From Spirosoma rhododendri (GTDB lineage: Bacteria > Bacteroidota > Bacteroidia > Cytophagales > Spirosomataceae), in NCBI RefSeq assembly GCF_012849055.1, contig NZ_CP051677.1, forward strand, positions 496,001-560,000: a stretch of 64,000 nt of DNA. The letters run 5' to 3'. A program made the translations under genes and the position numbers. Numbering within the stretch: position 1 is the stretch's first letter; each line of letters begins with the position of its first letter. Of this stretch, positions 8,001-15,765 are shown piece after piece. The notes under the pieces are model-generated. The model worked only from the letters and a program-made list of their open reading frames with translations. It had not been told where the DNA came from and ran no database searches.

Positions 8001-10107
8001 TCGACACTTTACCGGCCACGCTGGGGTACTCGCCTTTCAGGTTGGTATTGATGTCGAGACTCAGGTTGGCGTTGGGGTCTTTCAAACCGCCCGTCACGTT
8101 CAGCAGCCCATTGGTTAGCCTGCCTTTTGCGTCGACGTTTTTATACACGTAACCGTTCAGATCGGCCGACTGAATCGCCAGATCGAAGGTCGTGCTGAGC
8201 GTATTGACGTCGATACCGCGCCCGTCGACGGTGGCCCGGCCCGTGACCTTGCCGACCGTGCCGGTTTGTTTGGTCCACTTACCCGCGTCGAAGTCGGTCA
8301 GGTTGAGCGTGCCTTTGTAGTTCTGGTTCTTCCCGGCGACAAAACCCGCCAGTTGCCCGTCGAACGCGGCAGTACCCCAAGCGGTAGCGAGGTTGGCGTC
8401 GAGGTCGAGGTTGTTCAACGCACCCTTGATTTTGCCCGTTAGCCGCAGCGTGGGCGGCAAGGCAACCGACGACGGAATCGAGCCGGGCGGAGCCAGCCGG
8501 TTGATGTCGGCCAGATTGGTCGTGCCTTCGCGGATGGTCAGATCGACGCCAATCTGGTCGGGGTCAGTAACGTTGGTGAGCCGCCCACTGGCTGCGATGC
8601 GCGTTCCCGACAGCATATCGAGTTCGAGCCGGGGCAGGTTCAGAGCCGCCAGCGTACCGGTGGCCGTGGCGTTGGCGCGGAACACCCCGCCCGGACTGTT
8701 GAACGGTGGCGTGTCGGCCAGGAACGGAGCCAGTTGCAGAACGTCGGCCACCGACAGGCGGCTTTGTTTCAGGTTGACGTTGACGCTTACCCGTTTGGCA
8801 AAGCGCGGGTCGGACAGTTGCCCCAGCGAATCGTATTTGAGCACCAGCCGGTCGCGGATCAGGCTGGTCGGAGTTTGGGCGTACAGCCGCGTAACGGACG
8901 TCGTTTTGTCGGTATACAGGACATCGCCCTCCAGCTTTTGCAGGAAGAAGCCCGAACTCGACCGAAACCGGCCATTCCGCAGTTGCCCACTGACGAGCTG
9001 CCCCTTCGCGCCCAGATCGCGATAAACCAGAAACCGCCCGTCGATACCCAGATTTTGCAGGTCGAGGTGGCTATAGTCCAGCCCACGCGCCTGCCGGGGA
9101 GCCGTTTCGTCGTTGTACCGGATTCGGTTATTGGCAAAGCGTACGTTCGTCAGCTTCGCCTGCCAGCCCGGCGTGGTAGATGTCGTTGTCGATTCAGGTT
9201 CGGCGGGGGTTGCTTTTTTAGTCGGTTTGGTCAGCGTGGCGGTGATGTCGCCGTTGAGCAGATTGAGCGATTTGATACCGATTTTTTCGCCGTTCAGGTA
9301 AAAATAATCCGTCTCCATTGCCAGCCGCCCAACGTTGCCGGTCGTCTTGAAATCCGCCGTTTCCACGTTGACGTTCCATTTCGTGCGATTCAAATGCCAC
9401 TTACCCAGCCCAATGTCCAGCGTATCGTCGGGGGCAGAGGGGGCGCTGGGTGGTGTAGGCAACCCTTCGTACAGGCGCGTATACACGTTCAGGCCGTTGG
9501 CTGTTACGTCTTTCAGGTGGTAAATCGACTTGTACACATTGGTTTCGTCGAACGTAACGCCCAGGCTGTCGGTATAGGCGTTGACGTCGGCCCCGACCAC
9601 ATCGTCGTGGTAGCGGATACGGACATCCTTCAGCGTAACAGCCGTCAGGTTGATCGCCATCGGTGTCGATACCGTATCGGCGGGTTCGGGAGCCGTGCCG
9701 GTGTCGAAGGCGTTAATGATGTACTGGAAGTTGAACGTCGTATCGGGCAGGGTGCGGTTGATGTTCAGATTGACTTTCTCAAAATCGATCTGATTGATCG
9801 CCAGCTTATTATTCAGCAAGCCCCACATATCGAGGTCAACCCGCATTTTCTCCCCATTAATCAGTGTATCGCCTTTTGGCGTGATAAACAGGACATCGGA
9901 AAGCTGAATATAATCGGGAATTTCGTAGCTGACCCGGCCAATGCGGAACGGCGATTGCAGACGGCTGGCGAGGTAGGAATTGACCTGTTTCGTGACGAAC
10001 TGCTGCCCCCAGGGGGTGGTAGCTACCAAAACGACAAACCCCGCCACAAGCAGGATCAGGGCCAGTAAACCAAGCAGTACACGAACAAGTATTTTTGGGG
10101 CAGACAT
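5035..10107 (-). CDS. tamB: TamB, inner-membrane-anchored translocation and assembly protein
   Basis: A 1690-residue protein with one N-terminal membrane anchor (VLLGLLALILLVAGFVVLV, about residues 9-27). A very long run of alternating hydrophobic and polar beta-strand sequence follows, as in the AsmA/TamB bridge-like family. The last part (roughly residues 1250-1690) has the TamB C-terminal (DUF490) pattern, including YDITEGEYSLTYQVLKRQF and repeated GxxLxVxVxRN-type strands. In other bacteria TamB spans the periplasm and works with TamA in outer-membrane protein insertion and/or phospholipid transport. Here it is upstream of tamL on the same strand, consistent with one operon. The length is somewhat above the E. 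coli protein but normal for Bacteroidota. Confidence 0.95.
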   Translation of the reverse strand: MSAPKILVRVLLGLLALILLVAGFVVLVATTPWGQQFVTKQVNSYLASRLQSPFRIGRVSYEIPDYIQLSDVLFITPKGDTLINGEKMRVDLDMWGLLNNKLAINQIDFEKVNLNINRTLPDTTFNFQYIINAFDTGTAPEPADTVSTPMAINLTAVTLKDVRIRYHDDVVGADVNAYTDSLGVTFDETNVYKSIYHLKDVTANGLNVYTRLYEGLPTPPSAPSAPDDTLDIGLGKWHLNRTKWNVNVETADFKTTGNVGRLAMETDYFYLNGEKIGIKSLNLLNGDITATLTKPTKKATPAEPESTTTSTTPGWQAKLTNVRFANNRIRYNDETAPRQARGLDYSHLDLQNLGIDGRFLVYRDLGAKGQLVSGQLRNGRFRSSSGFFLQKLEGDVLYTDKTTSVTRLYAQTPTSLIRDRLVLKYDSLGQLSDPRFAKRVSVNVNLKQSRLSVADVLQLAPFLADTPPFNSPGGVFRANATATGTLAALNLPRLELDMLSGTRIAASGRLTNVTDPDQIGVDLTIREGTTNLADINRLAPPGSIPSSVALPPTLRLTGKIKGALNNLDLDANLATAWGTAAFDGQLAGFVAGKNQNYKGTLNLTDFDAGKWTKQTGTVGKVTGRATVDGRGIDVNTLSTTFDLAIQSADLNGYVYKNVDAKGRLTNGLLNVTGGLKDPNANLSLDINTNLKGEYPSVAGKVSIAELNLKPLKLYSDPLSLKGDINLDMTSTNPARPIGTVSASDAVLSLNGTRYPVDSLYARLTAEGNSKGVLAVLPGARLRLNGQFGYDQLYDIVAGEIGRYIAAPDLTYKKVTTPYDFTVNLKAYQNPLFRAFVPALTRLDTVRLNARLDSQGGGIANDTTLSATLRTGVIVYDTTTIKPSEFALRGNGQQLAVDGNISGVVYDGMNIGPTSLTGTAQNNRFAFGVVNKDSVDQDRYGLAGTLSIVDKNYRFQFARNGLLTNYEKWTADTSGFAQYGKDGVLVDRLRLEADNQSLEVSSTEPYGNAPLRVTTRAIELANLARLAGQDTTLASGQLNGTVVVRDYMSNDSQLAFIGSVYVDSLRVMQQPIGNLTARFNNSTDGKINVNTVLKGPYNDATVTGFYNPDDAKQALNLAINLTRLDARTIEAFSFGELRQAKGQLTGKLDISGSTSDPRLNGNVAFDSVAFNIKQSNATYFIDKESIGFSGQTVTLDNFTLRDTQNRTLDVDGNVVLKNLPDATYNLRVRTSGFQVLNAARKDNDYAYGQAAISADLRIRGTGTSPAVVGKIRLEDGSKISVVLPDESIAAEEMNGIVTFVNPKDSLALTKYLYASKKDSTQRKLSFDNLNNANISLDLEVDEKSELTIVVDELNGDYLRAKGNAQLNVTVTPSGDISVLGRYDITEGEYSLTYQVLKRQFEIQKGGYISFTGDPLKADLNITAIYNVSTPAGDLVGSESTSLPTTATKRKLPFEVLLTISNNLAAPKLDFDIQLEEGRGSSETELASAIEAKLKTLRQDQTQINKQVFALLVLNRFLPENTSDFFSGSDNGGLNNQAEGIARSSVSKLISDQLGRLASNVLKGFDVDFNLLSQTGSTNTGGTTNGARTDLNIGLSKSFLEGRLTVAVGRNFLLENSANSATRNPNEVFDNVSVNYNVTRDGRYVLRGYRSNDYQAILDGYIIETGVGFVITIDYNTLADLLRRSTGKPTAN

Positions 10108-10413
10108 TCAGTATGTAGTGAATCGGCTGGTAAAAAGTCGATTGATGAGCCGGGGGCAGGCACCGGCCGCTTACGATGGGTTCTGGTTATAACCGGTCTG
10201 GCGGGAATTATGTTACCGGTCTGGCAACACCCCTATTAGTGATATACGTTCCAAACGGCTGTTTTGTTGCCCGGTCGCCGAAACCTGGCCGCCTGGCGCA
10301 CGGCACAACCTTTTGTCCGGCTGGGAGTCCTTTCTTGTGAGGGTTAGTTGCAGACCCGCCCCGCAGCCGGTACTTTTGCAGCCGACCATCTGGACCACCT
10401 CGTCCTGCTATCC
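10108..10413. other. Divergent intergenic region tamB/terC
   Basis: A 306-base gap without a convincing gene. It holds a clear promoter for terC (10347-10378) and two direct copies of ACCGGTCTGGC (10192-10202 and 10215-10225, start to start 23 bases), which could be an operator or chance. No clear promoter for tamB was seen on the minus strand. Confidence 0.6.
10347..10378 (+). promoter_or_regulatory. Bacteroidota-type promoter for the TerC-family gene
   Basis: GTTG at 10347-10350, a 20-base spacer, then TACTTTTG at 10371-10378. This is a full match to the TAnnTTTG -7 element with a near match to the TTTG -33 element at normal spacing. It predicts transcription starting about 30 bases before the ATG at 10414. 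Confidence 0.65.
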
Positions 10414-11223
10414 ATGAGTGACCTCTTTACAGCCGAATCCATCATCAGTCTGCTTACACTGACGTTTCTGGAAATCGTACTGGGTATCGACAATATCATT
10501 TTTATTTCCATTGCCGCCAATAAACTGGTCCCGCAGGATCAGGGGAAAGCGCGCAATATCGGGCTGATTCTGGCGATGGCGTTCCGGCTCGCCCTGCTGA
10601 CGGTAATCTCGGTCGTTATCTCACTCAGCAAACCCTTTACGCACATCGACGCGGGCTGGTTCAAAGCCGATCTGACGGGACAAAGCCTGATTCTGTTCGG
10701 CGGGGGTCTGTTTCTGCTCTACAAAGCGACCTCCGAAATTCACCACAAACTCGAAGGCGGTGAGGAAGATACGGCCAGCGCCACCAAAGGCAAAGCTACC
10801 GTTTCAAGCGTCGTGACGCAGATCGCCATCACCAACATCGTCTTTTCCATTGACTCCATCCTGACGGCCATAGGCCTGACGCAGAACGTATCGATCATGA
10901 TGATTGCCGTTGTGCTGTCCATTGGCATTATGATGTTTTTCGCCGGTCCGGTGGGCAAATTCGTCAACGAGCACCCCACGATTCAGATGTTGGGTCTGGC
11001 GTTTCTGATTATGATTGGGTTCATGCTGGTGGCCGAAGGCGCGCACCTGTCGGACGTTGCCTTTTTCAATCAGCACGTGGGCGAAGTGCCGAAGGGATAT
11101 CTGTATTTCGCTATTGCGTTCTCGCTGCTGGTCGAATTTCTCAACATCCGGCTCCGTAAAGCTCAGAAACCCGTTCACCTCCACCCCTACGACGGGCAAC
11201 CGGGCCGGGACGGGGTAATCTAG
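10414..11223 (+). CDS. TerC-family integral membrane protein
   Basis: From the ATG at 10414 the protein has 269 residues and about seven to eight membrane segments. The family hallmark LEIVLGIDNIIFISI lies near residue 20, and a second half repeats the pattern (ITNIVFSIDSILTAIG), with acidic residues inside membrane helices as expected for metal-ion handling. TerC proteins are linked to tellurite resistance, metal efflux (manganese in several species) and loading of exported metalloenzymes; which applies here cannot be told. A frame from 10348 would put the promoter inside the coding region and is rejected. The gene stands alone, followed by a long palindrome that may end its transcript. Confidence 0.9.
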   Translation: MSDLFTAESIISLLTLTFLEIVLGIDNIIFISIAANKLVPQDQGKARNIGLILAMAFRLALLTVISVVISLSKPFTHIDAGWFKADLTGQSLILFGGGLFLLYKATSEIHHKLEGGEEDTASATKGKATVSSVVTQIAITNIVFSIDSILTAIGLTQNVSIMMIAVVLSIGIMMFFAGPVGKFVNEHPTIQMLGLAFLIMIGFMLVAEGAHLSDVAFFNQHVGEVPKGYLYFAIAFSLLVEFLNIRLRKAQKPVHLHPYDGQPGRDGVI

Positions 11224-11244
11224 TTAGTGCCGGGCCACCAGCTG

Positions 11245-11360
11245 GTTGATGGTTGTCTCCGGCAGCTTCCAGCTGTCGAGCCGTCAGGCTAAAAAAGCTA
11301 CCGTATGCACAATTAGCCTGACGGCTCGACAGCTGGAAGCTGCCGGAGACAACCATCAAC
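11245..11360. repeat. Palindromic repeat family A, copy 1 (48-bp perfect arms)
   Basis: Arms at 11245-11292 and 11313-11360 are exact reverse complements over 48 bases, separated by 20 bases. The core TCCGGCAGCTTCCAGCTGTC recurs in the copies at 31019-31130 and 47857-47955. It lies between terC and nuoN with no T-run, and its right flank (TACGAACCTCAAACCACAAA) is a word-repeat tract. No open reading frame crosses it convincingly. Confidence 0.9.
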
Positions 11361-11385
11361 TACGAACCTCAAACCACAAACTGCC

Positions 11386-12900
11386 TTGTCTCTCTCCGAT
11401 CAGCTTACCGACATTCTGAACAGCCTCGGCGGCTTTGGGCCGGAGGTGTGGCTGTCGGTGGCGTTCTGCGGGCTGCTACTGGCCGAATTGCTCCTGCTGC
11501 GGACGGATGCGCGCACACGGCGTCGGTGGCTGGTGGGGCTGAGCATCGGCAGCGTAGCCGTAGCGGGTGTCTGGTCGGCGGTGCTGGGGGCGCGGGGTTT
11601 TCTGTTTACGCACCTGCTGTTTCTGGACAATCAGGCTGTCTTTTTCCAGCTGATCGTCGCCCTGAGCGCGGTGCTGGTGCTTGCTTACGAAGCATCCGCC
11701 TACGGCTCAAAGGACCAACCAACGATCAACCGGTTGCCGGTCGAATGGTACGCGCTGATCGTGGCCATGACGCTCGGTATGTTTCTGATGACGCTGTCGG
11801 TCAACCTGCTGAGCATTTACCTGAGTATCGAACTGGTGTCGATCTGTTCGTACCTGCTGACGGCCCTCAACGCCGACCGCAAGGCGTCGGAGGGCGGTAT
11901 CAAGTACTTACTGTTTGGCGCGGTCAGTTCGGCCATCATGCTCTACGGGATGTCGCTGCTCTACGGCATGACCGGCACGCTCGACCTCACCGCCGATAAC
12001 TTCGGCATTGGCCTTTCGCAGCAGGACGCACCCGTGGCGACGGTGGCGATGCTGCTCACACTGGCGGGGCTGCTGTTCAAGCTGGCGGGGGTACCTTTCC
12101 ACGTCTGGACACCCGACGCCTACGAAGCCGCCCCCGTACCCGTTGCTGCGTTCTTCTCCGTCGCGCCCAAAGCCGCTGCCGTGCTGGTATTGCTGCGACT
12201 GGTATCTGCCCTGCCAGTCGATGGGTCGTCGGGCGGTACGACGATGACCGTGCTGCAAACACCACTGGCGGTACTCGCCCTCGCCGGTATTCTGATCGGC
12301 AACCTGACCGCCCTGCGCCAAACCGACGCCAAACGGCTGCTGGCTTATTCGAGCATCGCCCACGCCGGTTTTCTGCTGGTGGGCGTCGTCGCGCTGAGTC
12401 CGGCGGGGTTCAACGCGGTGCTATTTTACTCGGCAACGTACCTGTTTATGTCGCTGGGCGCGTTTTTCCTGATAGACCTGCTGGCCCGCTCGCAGGGTAG
12501 CGACTCGCTTAGCATCAGCCAATTTGCCGGGTTAGGATCGCGTCAGCCGCTGCTGGCCGTAGCCCTGATGATTGTGATGCTGGCCCTGACGGGTTTGCCG
12601 CCGACGGTAGGGTTTACAGCCAAACTCCTGTCGTTTACGGCCCTGTTCGACGCGTATCAGCGCAGCAGCGACCCGTGGTTGTTGATTCTGTTCGCGCTGG
12701 GGCTGCTCAACGCGCTGATTTCGCTGGTTTATTACCTCCGAATTCCGTTTCTGCTGTTCTTCCGCCCCGCCCAGGCCGACTTACCGGCTCCTACCCCCCT
12801 GCCCCGTTTCGCCGTCGGCTTGTCGGTACTGCTGGCACTGATTACGCTGCTTCTCTTCATCCGGCCCGGTTTGCTGACTGATTGGATCGGGGGTCTGTAA
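11386..12900 (+). CDS. nuoN: NADH-quinone oxidoreductase subunit N
   Basis: A 504-residue polytopic protein of about 14 membrane helices with the proton-antiporter (Proton_antipo_M) core. NuoN signatures are visible: EWYALIVAMTLGMFLMTLSV, a conserved Glu in LSIELVSICSYLL, the Lys in EGGIKYLLFGAVSSAIMLYG, and AGLLFKLAGVPFHVWTPDAY. It is one of the proton-pumping subunits of respiratory complex I. The start used is a TTG at 11386, 26 bases after the palindrome; I saw no better ATG. The other nuo genes, normally in one operon with nuoN last, are not on either side, so it is isolated in this window. Confidence 0.93.
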   Translation: MSLSDQLTDILNSLGGFGPEVWLSVAFCGLLLAELLLLRTDARTRRRWLVGLSIGSVAVAGVWSAVLGARGFLFTHLLFLDNQAVFFQLIVALSAVLVLAYEASAYGSKDQPTINRLPVEWYALIVAMTLGMFLMTLSVNLLSIYLSIELVSICSYLLTALNADRKASEGGIKYLLFGAVSSAIMLYGMSLLYGMTGTLDLTADNFGIGLSQQDAPVATVAMLLTLAGLLFKLAGVPFHVWTPDAYEAAPVPVAAFFSVAPKAAAVLVLLRLVSALPVDGSSGGTTMTVLQTPLAVLALAGILIGNLTALRQTDAKRLLAYSSIAHAGFLLVGVVALSPAGFNAVLFYSATYLFMSLGAFFLIDLLARSQGSDSLSISQFAGLGSRQPLLAVALMIVMLALTGLPPTVGFTAKLLSFTALFDAYQRSSDPWLLILFALGLLNALISLVYYLRIPFLLFFRPAQADLPAPTPLPRFAVGLSVLLALITLLLFIRPGLLTDWIGGL

Positions 12901-12925
12901 CGCATCTCTTGCTTCGCGCTTTTCC

Positions 12926-12964
12926 GGCCCGACTGATCGATACCGATTAGCCGGGCCATTTTAT
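12926..12964 (+). terminator. Probable terminator of nuoN
   Basis: GGCCCG (12926-12931) pairs with CGGGCC (12952-12957), with extra inner pairing, followed by ATTTTATT, 25 bases after the nuoN stop. Confidence 0.65.
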
Positions 12965-12991
12965 TCATCCCTCTCCGATTCCATTTTTTAG

Positions 12992-13028
12992 CGATGAACG
13001 ATAACCTGTTACGGGTTATCGTTCATCG
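12992..13028. repeat. Perfect 15-bp palindrome without T-run
   Basis: CGATGAACGATAACC (12992-13006) and GGTTATCGTTCATCG (13014-13028) are exact reverse complements with a 7-base loop. No T-run follows on either strand. It lies about 75 bases upstream of the likely promoter of the first cargo gene and could be an operator or an RNA hairpin. Confidence 0.7.
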
Positions 13029-13152
13029 ATCTATACAACAATGTCACCGACTAACCATATAATAGATATCATAGATTCATAACACCACTCGTCCAACCAA
13101 TGTCTACATTTTGAGCGTCTTAGTGCAAGTATCAACCAATTCAACCAACCAC

Positions 13153-15441
13153 ATGAAAAACGATTACATCAGTACAGCCAGTCGATGGCTGTTTTCAGTC
13201 GGCCTGCTCATCAGCCAAGCTCTATTTGCGCAGACCGCACCGGTTATTCAATGGCAACGTGTCTTGCCGGGCATAACGGAAGTAAAAGCAGTAAAAACTT
13301 CTAGTGGGGACATCATAACGACAAACGGTTCAAGCGTACTAAAATTATCAGGCTCAAGCGGGACAGAGCAATGGAAGACAACACTGCCAACCACCTACCT
13401 GTACTCCATCGGTATTGACCTTACCCCCTTACCTGATGGTGGTGTGACAGTACTGGCGCGTGACCCGTACAAATGGTCGCTGATCAGACTAAGTGCTTCG
13501 GGAACAGTACAGTGGCTGAAACCTTTTAGGAACATTACCCAACCAGGTGAACTCACCCAGACTAAACTGACAAAGGTAATTCAAGCCTCAGATGGAGGTT
13601 ACGTTGCAATGGGAAGTACACAATACGGCCGTGACGGCTCCAACACGGATCTGTACAGATTCGATGCCGATGGCAACTTAGTCCGTTCACAAGGACTTGG
13701 CTATATCTATCCAAACGCTCCGCGACCCATCTCAGTCGGGAATAGTATTATTCAGACAGCAGATGGGGGGTACTTACTGGTAGGCGAATCATCCGATGGA
13801 TTAGGATCGGGGTTTCGTGGCTGGGCAGTCAAACTAAACAACCAATTGAGCGTCATCTGGCAAAATCGATACGAGCCGACGCGCAGGTTCAATGACGCTA
13901 CCAATGCTACTGACGGGCAAAACTATCTGATTACAGGAGTTACCACGGCCACACTGCCCAGTTTCGCCGGTATCCTGGCCATCGACCCCAGCGGACAGCC
14001 AATCCAGGACCTAAGAAGCGACAGACTAACAGGCGATACCTACTTTTTCAGCGGGAATGCGTTGATCACCCCGCTTCCCGGCAGTTCACCGGCTCAAAGT
14101 GTTTTGCTCACCACGTCCGGTAGCTCAAGCCGGGGTAACGATTTTCGGTTATCAACGCCTGGGTTAACCCTATCGTTGGGTGGTACGGGCGACGAAGCAG
14201 TATCTTCCCTTGTCACAACGCCAGACGGTGGTTTTCTGCTAGCGGGTACCACGACCTCTACGGATGGTGAGGTGCAGGGAAAAACGGATAATACAGCATC
14301 AGGGTGGATCGTAAAGCTAGCCCCAGTCAAACCACTAACGCTGAATGCTCCCACCTACGATTGTTCGACGGGCGCTATCACGTTCAATGTAAGTGGCGGA
14401 GACGGATCACCGATCACGTTTTCAGCGCCTGGTATCAGCCGTCCCTCGTTGACAAGTACCACCGGCACTGTCGAACAGGGATTACGTAACGACCCTAAAA
14501 CGATTTTTATCGTAGCTAACCAGAGCGGTCAACGGGCTACGTACAGCTTCGATCTGAAAGCCTTCTGCAGTGGGACACCCCCAACCACGCCAACACCTAC
14601 ACCCAACCCACCCACGACCGGCGGTACACTGACACTGACCCAGCCAACTTACAATTGCTCGACGGGGGCGATCACCTTCAACAGCACCGGGGGCGATGGC
14701 TCGATCATTACCTACTCCGCACCGGGCATCATGCGTTCGTCGGTGACCAGTAACACCGGTGTTGTAGAACAAGGTCTGCGCAACGACCCCAAAACGATTC
14801 TGATCACGGCCATGCAAGGTGGCTACTCAACCAGCTACAGTTTCGACTTCAAGTCATTCTGTAGTGGCAACCCCACCACCCCGGTTACGCCAACACCGCC
14901 GGTAACAGAAAACGGACTGTTACTGACGGCTCCGACTTATAACTGCTCGACGGGCGCGTTTACCTTTAACTACACCGCACGTAACGGCTCACCCGTCGAA
15001 TTTCAGGCTGCGGGTATCACCGGCTGGACGACTAACCCCAATCAGTTTGTCGACAGGGATTCCCGTACCGCTAACGACGTTAAGCCCTTTACGCTGATGG
15101 CTCGCCAGAATGGGCAGGTCGTCACCTACACCTGGGATTTGAAAGCCGCCTGTGGTCGGTCGGCGCGGGTCGCTGCGGAAGCCGGACAGGGGCTGCAACT
15201 GACGGTAAAAGGCAACCCGGTGGGCAACACGGCTATCGTTGACATTAGTGGTGTCGAGGGGCAGGCGGTTCAGCTTGATCTGCTCAATGCCAGCGGGCAC
15301 GTACTGGAGCAGCGGCACATCGAGCAGGCCGGGGTTGTGGAGGAGCAGCGTTTCGAGTTGCAGCGTCAGCCAACGGGGGTGCTGTTCCTACGGGCGCAGA
15401 GCGGTCAGCAGCACCAGACCGTCAAGCTGATTAAACAGTAA
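13153..15441 (+). CDS. Secreted modular protein with type IX sorting domain (paralogue 1)
   Basis: A 762-residue secreted protein. It has an N-terminal signal peptide (MKNDYISTASRWLFSVGLLI... ending ALFAQ). Repeated propeller-like blades of the DGGYLLVGESSDG type occupy about residues 25-390. Three homologous modules follow at about 394-473, 493-571 and 590-667, each opening with PTYxCSTGAxTFN and closing with a Cys after a DLKAF-like strand. Pro/Thr-rich linkers join them. A type IX C-terminal sorting domain ends the protein (from about 676: LQLTVKGNPVGNTAIVDISG ... QTVKLIKQ). The protein should cross the outer membrane by the type IX system and be anchored or released; function unknown, adhesion or surface binding is a guess. 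A TACATTTTG box at 13105-13113 may be its -7 element. It is paralogous to the next gene, including the leader sequence before the ATG. Confidence 0.88.
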   Translation: MKNDYISTASRWLFSVGLLISQALFAQTAPVIQWQRVLPGITEVKAVKTSSGDIITTNGSSVLKLSGSSGTEQWKTTLPTTYLYSIGIDLTPLPDGGVTVLARDPYKWSLIRLSASGTVQWLKPFRNITQPGELTQTKLTKVIQASDGGYVAMGSTQYGRDGSNTDLYRFDADGNLVRSQGLGYIYPNAPRPISVGNSIIQTADGGYLLVGESSDGLGSGFRGWAVKLNNQLSVIWQNRYEPTRRFNDATNATDGQNYLITGVTTATLPSFAGILAIDPSGQPIQDLRSDRLTGDTYFFSGNALITPLPGSSPAQSVLLTTSGSSSRGNDFRLSTPGLTLSLGGTGDEAVSSLVTTPDGGFLLAGTTTSTDGEVQGKTDNTASGWIVKLAPVKPLTLNAPTYDCSTGAITFNVSGGDGSPITFSAPGISRPSLTSTTGTVEQGLRNDPKTIFIVANQSGQRATYSFDLKAFCSGTPPTTPTPTPNPPTTGGTLTLTQPTYNCSTGAITFNSTGGDGSIITYSAPGIMRSSVTSNTGVVEQGLRNDPKTILITAMQGGYSTSYSFDFKSFCSGNPTTPVTPTPPVTENGLLLTAPTYNCSTGAFTFNYTARNGSPVEFQAAGITGWTTNPNQFVDRDSRTANDVKPFTLMARQNGQVVTYTWDLKAACGRSARVAAEAGQGLQLTVKGNPVGNTAIVDISGVEGQAVQLDLLNASGHVLEQRHIEQAGVVEEQRFELQRQPTGVLFLRAQSGQQHQTVKLIKQ

Positions 15442-15765
15442 TCATTAGTCATCGCTGACCGCACCAGACCATCGAACTATCAGCCCGCTTGCCTGGTGCC
15501 GAGCCACGAATCAGCCGGTAGTTAACCCTATCTACATCGCCCGCTTAGTCAATAGTCGACTGGGCGGGCGATGTTTTTCGCGGCCAACGACTCACCTTCT
15601 CATAGCCTGCGCAATACACTGTTGAGCGCCGACAGTCATGGTCGCGTACAATCTAATCTCCTACCGACCATATAGTCAATATCATATGTCGGTAATATAA
15701 ATCATGTCACTAATCGATTAGCTTTCGGTGTCCTACGACAACTATCAACCATTTCAACCAACCAC
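15442..15765. other. Gap between the two cargo paralogues
   Basis: A 324-base gap holding a terminator (15535-15578) and the promoter/leader of the second paralogue. The leader (CAACTATCAACCATTTCAAC then CAACCACATGAAAAAC) closely matches the one before the first paralogue, and an ATATCAT-containing upstream tract is also shared. TAGCTTTC at 15719-15726 is a one-mismatch -7 box. No coding region seen. Confidence 0.6.
15535..15578 (+). terminator. Intrinsic terminator of cargo paralogue 1
   Basis: CATCGCCCGC pairs perfectly with GCGGGCGATG, with additional inner AGTC/GACT pairing, and is followed by TTTTT. It lies 94 bases after the stop codon. Confidence 0.85.

Noticed and set aside
11245..11360. 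Inverted terminal repeats of an insertion sequence
   Set aside because: Only 20 bases lie between the arms, so there is no room for a transposase, and no flanking target duplication is evident.
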